64,000 nucleotides of DNA from Adlercreutzia sp. ZJ304 (GTDB lineage: Bacteria > Actinomycetota > Coriobacteriia > Coriobacteriales > Eggerthellaceae): NCBI RefSeq assembly GCF_011039075.1, contig NZ_JAAKEG010000006.1, positions 112,110 to 176,109 of the forward strand, in the 5' to 3' direction. The position numbers and the translations under genes were made by a program. Positions 58,222 to 64,000 of the stretch are shown one piece after another (position 1 is the first letter of the stretch; each line of letters opens with the position of its first letter). The notes below the pieces were generated by a model that had not been told where the DNA came from, searched no databases, and saw only the letters and a list, made by a program, of their open reading frames with translations.

Positions 58222-60618
58222 CTACGCGCTCGGACTGCCCCAAAGCTCGCTTTCGCCGGGAGTAGTCTCGGTGCTATAGCGCACCGTGTATTTCAACTTC
58301 GCAATGTCGGAATAAGTGTCTGCCTGCGAAAGTTTTGCCTTATCAGCCTCGAAGCCGTTTAAGCCAAGGTTGAAAGCCACCTGCGTAACAGCCTGCGCAG
58401 TTGAACTTGCCGCTTTAGCAACCACAATGTTGCTAGGTGTGCCGACGACAGGTGCGCGCTCGCCCAAGAAGTAGTTGTAGGTAGCAGCGCCGCCCGTGCC
58501 CAAGCCCGAAAGCTGCAGCCACACCTTTGCATTGCTGATACTTGTACCTACGTTGGTTTCGCCAAACAACTCTGTTGCAGCCGCTTCACGAGCGTTTATC
58601 TCTTCGGCAGTTCCAGCCTCGCTTATAGACACAATTTCCAGCGGCTCTACAGTTTGCGAAGTGAAGTGCCACGGGCTGTCATCTGAAGCCGCCGTACCGT
58701 CTGATGTACGTTTGGCGCTAACTTCACCAGTTGCCAAGTCGAGGTCCATCTTTATGTCCACCGGAATATCTACATTTACAATTAAATTCCAGCGAGCATA
58801 AAGCGTAATGGTGTCGTAATTCTCGCCTGCAGTTGCCTTGTTGGCTAAATCCTTCAAGCTGTCGGTGCTAAGCGCACTACCTGCCTGCCACGAACACCAG
58901 CCCTTACTTGTAGCTCCGGTGTCGCCAGCTTCGGGCACCATTATGGGCACATACCAGCTGTCGGTTAGTTTCACATACCCGTCCACCCCATACGTGCTAT
59001 CCACTGTGGGAAGCGTAGGCTCGGCAGCGTCGGAGTAGTCGCCCTTCTTACCTAGGTCAACCCACTGATATATACCTGCATCAACGCCGGTTTTGCGGAA
59101 AGGCGCACCGCCACTTACTTTTACGGTCGCATCATCAAAGCTGCTTACTTCAGTGGCTGTACTGTTTACAACAAGCGCATGATCCTTCGGCGTAGCAGAC
59201 GCGTACTTCACAAGCAGCCACTTCGTTGTAAGAATCTCTGTCCATGTACCACTTATAACAACGTTTTGGTTTGGCATTGTTATGGCGCCATTTGTGATTG
59301 CTAGACCTTCAGGCTCTGTTACAACCCACTCGAAGTTATAGTTGTCAGCCGTAGGCTTGCTGGGCAGCGTATAGGTTTGCCCATAGCGCACGTTTGCCAC
59401 ATCGGTAGGCCATCCAGTAATAGCACTGTCTTCTGGAACACCTTCACCCGTAGGCTTCACGAAACTAATTGAGTAAGTTAAACGATCGTAATAAACGCAC
59501 AGCGTATCGTTTGCGCCGCCCTCGCGCTTCATCCAGCTAGATAACACATTGCCAGAGCTTTTTAGCGCAAAACCCTCGGGCGCGGCGGGCGCAGTTACCG
59601 TTATGTCAGCGTCGGTTAGTGCCCTGCCCGCAAGTGCAGCAGACATATCCTCATCTAGCGTATAGTCATTATCGTTTGCGTTTTGTAGGTAAACATTTAC
59701 CTCATAGTCTTGCTCAACGGGGCTCCACTTGGCTACAAACTGATAATTGTCAGCATAGCGAACTTGGAAAGTTTGCCGCGGCTGATACAGCTTAGCCGCA
59801 ACACTAGCGCCTTCGCCCTCGGTTACAAGCGTGCCATTAATGCGCAGCGCCCAACCATCGAAGTCGTAACCCGTGCACTCCGGAGCATCGGGCACAACAA
59901 CGGTAGCGCCAGTAGTTACATCACCTAGTACCGCATCTTGCACACCGCCGCCAGCTTTACCACTCCAAGAAACAGTGTTGCCGCTGCCATCTTTCGTGTA
60001 AATAATTTGATTGTGAGCGCTTTGGTACAGCAGCGCATCGTCACCCACTAAGTCGTAATCTATAAAAGTAGCATGCGCATTGTTCGTAATTTTTATACCA
60101 AGTGTGGTTTCGGCAATTACCTCGCTGCCGGAAGACGAAACTGTAGAGCTGCCCGACTCGTCAGGGTTCGGCGAACTGTTCGTAATCTTGATGCCCAGCC
60201 ACATGTTTGAAGTTACTTCGGTGTCGCCAGACGAAACAGTCGTGTTGCCAGAAACACCGTCCACCACAGCCGCGCTGTTCGTAATCTTGATGCCCAGCCA
60301 CATGTTTGAAGTTACTTCGGTGTCGCCAGACGAAACAGTGGTATTACCCGTTACGCCATCTACCGCAGCAGCACTATTCGTCAGCTTAATGCCAAGCGTA
60401 AGTGTCGCATCGACGTAAGGCGTGAAGCCGGGTTCCTCTTCGTCTGTAATCGTATAGCTATAAGTTTCGGCATGCGCACGCTGCGTAAAAACACTACCCG
60501 GACAAAGCCCCAGCACCAGCGCCACGGTCAGCACGCAAGCAAGCGCTGCCGGCAGGTCGCCGGACATTTTTTGCCGCAGCAATCTGCATCTGTCAGCTAA
60601 ACCAGCTAAACCTGCCAT
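58222..60618 (-). CDS. Secreted InlB-repeat protein with 33-residue repeats (copy 2)
   Basis: Identical protein to 49902-52298, including the number of 33-residue repeats. That such a slippage-prone tract has not diverged points to a very recent duplication or an assembly artefact. Confidence 0.85.
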   Translation of the reverse strand: MAGLAGLADRCRLLRQKMSGDLPAALACVLTVALVLGLCPGSVFTQRAHAETYSYTITDEEEPGFTPYVDATLTLGIKLTNSAAAVDGVTGNTTVSSGDTEVTSNMWLGIKITNSAAVVDGVSGNTTVSSGDTEVTSNMWLGIKITNSSPNPDESGSSTVSSSGSEVIAETTLGIKITNNAHATFIDYDLVGDDALLYQSAHNQIIYTKDGSGNTVSWSGKAGGGVQDAVLGDVTTGATVVVPDAPECTGYDFDGWALRINGTLVTEGEGASVAAKLYQPRQTFQVRYADNYQFVAKWSPVEQDYEVNVYLQNANDNDYTLDEDMSAALAGRALTDADITVTAPAAPEGFALKSSGNVLSSWMKREGGANDTLCVYYDRLTYSISFVKPTGEGVPEDSAITGWPTDVANVRYGQTYTLPSKPTADNYNFEWVVTEPEGLAITNGAITMPNQNVVISGTWTEILTTKWLLVKYASATPKDHALVVNSTATEVSSFDDATVKVSGGAPFRKTGVDAGIYQWVDLGKKGDYSDAAEPTLPTVDSTYGVDGYVKLTDSWYVPIMVPEAGDTGATSKGWCSWQAGSALSTDSLKDLANKATAGENYDTITLYARWNLIVNVDIPVDIKMDLDLATGEVSAKRTSDGTAASDDSPWHFTSQTVEPLEIVSISEAGTAEEINAREAAATELFGETNVGTSISNAKVWLQLSGLGTGGAATYNYFLGERAPVVGTPSNIVVAKAASSTAQAVTQVAFNLGLNGFEADKAKLSQADTYSDIAKLKYTVRYSTETTPGESELWGSPSA

Positions 60619-60690
60619 TACAAAACCCCTTTACGTATAAGTATCCAAGCCACAGCATTAGTGGCTAGTAATAGTATTTGTGAAATTGAT

Positions 60691-60762
60691 GAATAGGGTT
60701 CGGGAAAATTTGCCCAAATTTTGGCACTACAGTGCAGTTTTACACCCCACCGAACCCTATTC
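60691..60762. other. Structured intergenic dyad (copy 2)
   Basis: Copy of 52371-52442: GAATAGGGTTCGG/CCGAACCCTATTC arms with the inner AAAATTT/AAATTTT dyad. Confidence 0.6.
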
Positions 60763-60808
60763 GGTTGTTAATGTGCTAGTTAAAAATTGGAAATGAATCA
60801 GCTAACTC

Positions 60809-62443
60809 CTACAAAGCAAACCCCGGACGAACTGGATAAGGATCAGACCAATGAGAGTGACCCGTTCTATTTCCATTTCCGTTGATATGAAAAGTATTCC
60901 CTGCTCCACCATAATCTCCGGTTATGTAATCGCATGAAACACCGGCATAGCTAGCCGGCACGCCAAAACCACCAACCGCACACATTCTGTTACGCTGATC
61001 ATATTGATAATATCGATACAGGTCTTGTGATGATCCACACATTCTGCTAGCACTTATAGCAAACAATCGAGTCCATAGCCCTGCCGCATTCGGTGAGTCC
61101 ATTAACATAACATTGCTTGTTACATTACTGCAAACATCATAGAAATAACTAATACCATTACTTTGGTCATGCATTTCCAAACTATTAGTGTGCAGAGGAA
61201 TCTCGGTTTTCAGATTATTATGTAAATACGTTTCTAACGAAGTGAAATATCTAAGCAACTCTGCATAATCTGCATCCGTGTAGGAAGCCTCTTTCTCTAT
61301 CGGTCTAAAAAAGCCATACATGTTTCCAGAAAGCACTTTACTTGGATCTTTCTTTGAATGTACCGAAAAAGAACGCTTATTAGTATCTTGAATTGGTGTA
61401 TTGCCTATAGCTCTCTTAAATTGAAAAACAATATTATCTTTAGTTTGTGTTTCATCTATCGCAGCAGGATCTTCCATGCTGTCTACGTAAGAGTCTAAAA
61501 CAACAACTTCTTCGTAATTGTTACCCGTGCCAAATTGAATCTTGCATGTATATCTAGAGGGGTCTATCGCCAAATCTCTATAATGCGTGCAATACGGAGA
61601 TTTTTCACCCTTGCTTTTTATATCGGCAACTTGCTTTTTAATATCATCAAGACTGTATACTTGATTGTATTCATTATCTATTAAATACATCGGCACATTT
61701 TCTGCCTCTAATTGCGCAGCATTTTTACCATTGTAGCTACCACTAACCCAGCTGTAATCAAATAACGGATATCCCGTGCCTGTTATAGTTACAGTTAACT
61801 GAGCGAGTTTATTTACAACATCGTAGTTGTATTTGCCTTCACCCGGTGTGGTGCCAGCAACAACTAAATTGTCAGTATTAACAGCATATTTTGCATCTTT
61901 CACTTGATCGGTGTTCGTTAAATTCAGGCGGAATGTACACTGTGCTGTACTATTCCTGTTAGCACCGATATACACGCCTGCACCCTTTTCCACGGTGCTA
62001 CCAGTTGTAGCATCGCCCGGACCGAAATCTATTCTTTGCGATTCGTCTTCAGTCAAATACAAACTAAACAGCGGGTCTTCCGCACCCACTGCAGGCTTGC
62101 CTTCCGTGCCATTCATTTTGTAGAACAGCTTTGTAGCGCCTAAATCTTTACTTACAATTTGAGACACATAGGCATTAGTCTTGCCGCTATTCACCAAGCT
62201 GAAATCTGACGTAATACTTGAAGCCGGATTCGAAACGTCGTAGCCCTCTTCGCCACCAAACGTAACAAATAGAGGCACTGTCATGCACACATTCGCGCCC
62301 ACCTGCGGCACAGGGTCATTTGCTGCATACGCTTTTGATTGGTCGCTCCCAAATGCGCCGGCAGCAAACGGCGTCATGGTAAGCGCCATGGCGGCGGCAC
62401 ATGCGATAGATGTCGCACGTTTTAAGATGCTTGTCTTCTTCAT
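60809..62443 (-). CDS. Secreted surface-structure protein, 544 aa (copy 2)
   Basis: Identical protein to 52489-54123. In this copy the gene upstream is the leucine-rich repeat gene with its own 5' region, so this is the copy most likely to be expressed from the native promoter, which lies beyond the window or in front of that gene. Confidence 0.8.
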   Translation of the reverse strand: MKKTSILKRATSIACAAAMALTMTPFAAGAFGSDQSKAYAANDPVPQVGANVCMTVPLFVTFGGEEGYDVSNPASSITSDFSLVNSGKTNAYVSQIVSKDLGATKLFYKMNGTEGKPAVGAEDPLFSLYLTEDESQRIDFGPGDATTGSTVEKGAGVYIGANRNSTAQCTFRLNLTNTDQVKDAKYAVNTDNLVVAGTTPGEGKYNYDVVNKLAQLTVTITGTGYPLFDYSWVSGSYNGKNAAQLEAENVPMYLIDNEYNQVYSLDDIKKQVADIKSKGEKSPYCTHYRDLAIDPSRYTCKIQFGTGNNYEEVVVLDSYVDSMEDPAAIDETQTKDNIVFQFKRAIGNTPIQDTNKRSFSVHSKKDPSKVLSGNMYGFFRPIEKEASYTDADYAELLRYFTSLETYLHNNLKTEIPLHTNSLEMHDQSNGISYFYDVCSNVTSNVMLMDSPNAAGLWTRLFAISASRMCGSSQDLYRYYQYDQRNRMCAVGGFGVPASYAGVSCDYITGDYGGAGNTFHINGNGNRTGHSHWSDPYPVRPGFAL

Positions 62444-62516
62444 TTCCCTTCTTCCTTTTCCAAATCGGGCACGCGTGTGCCTAGACCTAAATCTAAAATC
62501 CCCGGGTGTTGTCTAT

Positions 62517-64000
62517 TTAATTGAGAGGTATTTCTATATGCGCGGTGCCGTCTAGCGTGGGCACGTCAAGCGCCAGCACAAGGCTTATGCTGAAGTTGCC
62601 GGCGCCGGTCTGCTTTGCCGTTACGGTGCCTGCGTCAATATCTAAGCTGATATATTTGGCTTTGTAGCTGCATATTGGCTGCACAGCGCCCGGCGCATAT
62701 ATGTAGCCGTTGTCGTCTAGCAGGCTGACGGTTTGCCCCACCTTCAGGTCGTTCAAATTTTCGGCGGCTTTCACGCCGTAGGGCATAAGGCGATTGCCCG
62801 TGGTTGGCAAGCCCACCTGCCAGTTGTATACGCCTTGCGCGTTGTAGGGCACATACACGCTTGTGCGCGTGGCACCAAGAAGCACGGTGGGCGACACGTT
62901 GGCGGTGGCGAAGCGGTCGGCAATTGTTAGGTTGTTTAGCCCGGCGAATACTTCGCTGCCAATTTGCGCGGCGGCTTGCGGCACAATGAACGTGGTAAGC
63001 GCCGTGTTTGCAAATGCGCGGTTGCCGACAGTTTCCACGGTTTCGGGCAGATGCGCGGCTTTAAGATTTGTGCAGTTTTCGAATGCGCCTTCGCCAATTG
63101 TTGTTACGCTTGCCGGGATGTTGACAATTTGCGGCGCTTGCAAATTTGAGAAACCGGCTGGCGCGATGGTCGATACCTTGTATTCCACGCCGTTAATTGC
63201 GCCGGCTTCTGGGATTGTTAGTTCTGCGGGCGGTTCGGCTTTGCCGCTGTCGGCGCTTGCGACTTCGCCGTTGTCGGCGCTTGCGACTTCGCCGTTGCCT
63301 TCGCCTTCACCGCTGTCGGCGCTTGCGGCTTCGCCGTTGCCGGCAGCTTCAACGTTACCTTCGCCTTCACCGTTACCTTCGCCTTCACCTTCACCGTTAC
63401 CTTCGCCTTCACCGTTGCCAGCCGCCCAGCTGACTGCCAAGGTGTAGTCGGGTAACAGCGTGTAAGCAAAGCCCGATTCATTTTCTGCAGGCGCTGCCAC
63501 ATCGCCCGGCTGCGCCGGAGTTACGAAATGAGTAAATCCAGCCGCTTCCCATGCGACGGTATTGCTGGTAACAACTGTTGCGTTGGCAACAGTTTCGCCG
63601 CTGAACGCGGGTATTGGCGTGGTGGTTTGCACATCGCTAGATGCCGCACCGCCTTCCGCACCTTCCGCACCTTCCGCAGCTTCCACCGCTTCTACAGCTT
63701 CCGCGCCTTCCGCGGTTTCCGCATTTGCTTGCTCGTTTGCTTGCTCGGCTTCGCTTTCGGAATTAGCAACCGCTATGCTGGCAACTTCACCCGTGCTAAC
63801 GATTGTGCGCAGATCAGCATTTCCCCAAAACGCGCCCTGCGATATGGCGGTGCACTCAGGAGCCAAAGCCACACTAGCACCAATGCCAGCAGGAGCAGCT
63901 ATGAGTGAGGACAAGTCGTTTGTATATAAGATTCCATCTTGGGCGGCATAGGCACTAGAAGCTGCGCTCCCTGTATTTGCAACAGAAATGGCCATAAGCT
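62517..64000 (-). CDS. BspA-like leucine-rich repeat surface protein (5' end outside window)
   Basis: At least 493 residues to the window edge. The visible start LMAISVANTGSAASSAYAAQ looks like the end of a signal peptide with an AYA-AQ cleavage site, so the true start is beyond 64000. Next are a short domain (DGILYTNDLSSLIAAP, LAPECTAISQGAFWGNADL) that is itself a first BspA repeat, Glu/Ala and Gly/Glu low-complexity linkers, three or so further BspA-type LRRs, and a final domain with VGQTVSLLDDNGYIYAPG. No wall anchor is seen at the C-terminus (HIEIPLN). BspA-type repeats bind host matrix proteins in several bacteria. The linker is encoded by GAAGGC/GGTGAA-type DNA repeats prone to slippage. 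Confidence 0.85.
   Translation of the reverse strand, partial: LMAISVANTGSAASSAYAAQDGILYTNDLSSLIAAPAGIGASVALAPECTAISQGAFWGNADLRTIVSTGEVASIAVANSESEAEQANEQANAETAEGAEAVEAVEAAEGAEGAEGGAASSDVQTTTPIPAFSGETVANATVVTSNTVAWEAAGFTHFVTPAQPGDVAAPAENESGFAYTLLPDYTLAVSWAAGNGEGEGNGEGEGEGNGEGEGNVEAAGNGEAASADSGEGEGNGEVASADNGEVASADSGKAEPPAELTIPEAGAINGVEYKVSTIAPAGFSNLQAPQIVNIPASVTTIGEGAFENCTNLKAAHLPETVETVGNRAFANTALTTFIVPQAAAQIGSEVFAGLNNLTIADRFATANVSPTVLLGATRTSVYVPYNAQGVYNWQVGLPTTGNRLMPYGVKAAENLNDLKVGQTVSLLDDNGYIYAPGAVQPICSYKAKYISLDIDAGTVTAKQTGAGNFSISLVLALDVPTLDGTAHIEIPLN

Larger units (their letters stand above)
55600..63919. repeat. 8320-bp direct tandem duplication, copy 2
   Basis: Second copy of 47280-55599 with an offset of exactly 8320 bases. 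After 63919 the sequence departs (TTGTATA instead of AGCGAAG) and continues the leucine-rich repeat gene into its signal-peptide region. Confidence 0.93.

Noticed and set aside
47280..63919. Transposon-mediated origin of the 8320-bp duplication
   Set aside because: No transposase, terminal inverted repeats or target duplication at the edges; only a 5-base shared GTCGT.

Overview
The window looks like a chromosomal contig from a strict anaerobe of the Actinomycetota class Coriobacteriia, probably Eggerthellaceae. The evidence is a transhydroxylase/catechol-dehydroxylase type molybdoenzyme, an EFR1-type flavodoxin-ferredoxin, many small flavoproteins and short-chain dehydrogenases, DinB/DUF6504 and SRAP genes, a Bce-type antimicrobial-peptide module, and giant surface proteins made of Flg_new_2/InlB-like repeats with a variant sortase signal (LAKTGD). 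The genus cannot be fixed from sequence alone.

Left part (1-22.4 kb) is an accessory region. It opens with a two-subunit molybdopterin enzyme of the pyrogallol transhydroxylase family (1-3259) under a 30-bp perfect dyad, a SlyD-like prolyl isomerase and an SDR. From about 5.5 to 22 kb the DNA looks GC-richer and is littered with broken genes: a NimA-like fragment, a multi-frameshift gene at 7.2-8.1 kb, and YraN, ParA and DinB remnants. Intact modules lie between them: a radical SAM/SPASM maturase with an EFR1 electron carrier; SRAP with DUF6504; a LysR regulator divergent from an SDR-flavodoxin-aldo/keto reductase-MFS operon; a cyclophilin-like/flavodoxin/cyclophilin-like lipoprotein operon; and an XRE, AlbA/Schlafen-type ATP-binding, HEPN-like gene set that resembles a defence or toxin-antitoxin locus. 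The region ends at an initiator tRNA gene (22439-22515), next to which are a ParA stub and a 23-bp tandem repeat, as expected of a decayed integrated element.

Middle part (22.5-39.1 kb) looks more core: UspA, an amidohydrolase, RsgA, an OB-fold lipoprotein, TrkH with a 47-aa membrane peptide, a Phd/RelE-type toxin-antitoxin pair behind a consensus promoter, a Bce-like ABC transporter and two-component system with a TTACA-N4-TGTAA operator and an unlisted 31-aa membrane peptide, a class-3 lipase, HtpG under a perfect CIRCE operator, and bacterioferritin. Two 143-bp elements with matching terminal inverted repeats lie at 31754-31896 and 38926-39068.

Right part (39.2-64 kb) is a single-strand surface-protein locus: a 2667-aa sortase-anchored repeat adhesin followed upstream by two small type II membrane proteins of one family, three secreted proteins that appear to share a C-terminal or central beta-sandwich-like domain, and a BspA-like leucine-rich repeat protein. 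An 8320-bp unit of this locus is present twice in direct tandem (47280-55599 and 55600-63919), apparently identical, with one truncated gene on each side of the internal junction. Each copy carries a perfect 16-bp parS site. This locus is the best candidate for an undescribed system, a multi-component cell-surface assembly undergoing amplification, although the duplication could also be an assembly artefact.
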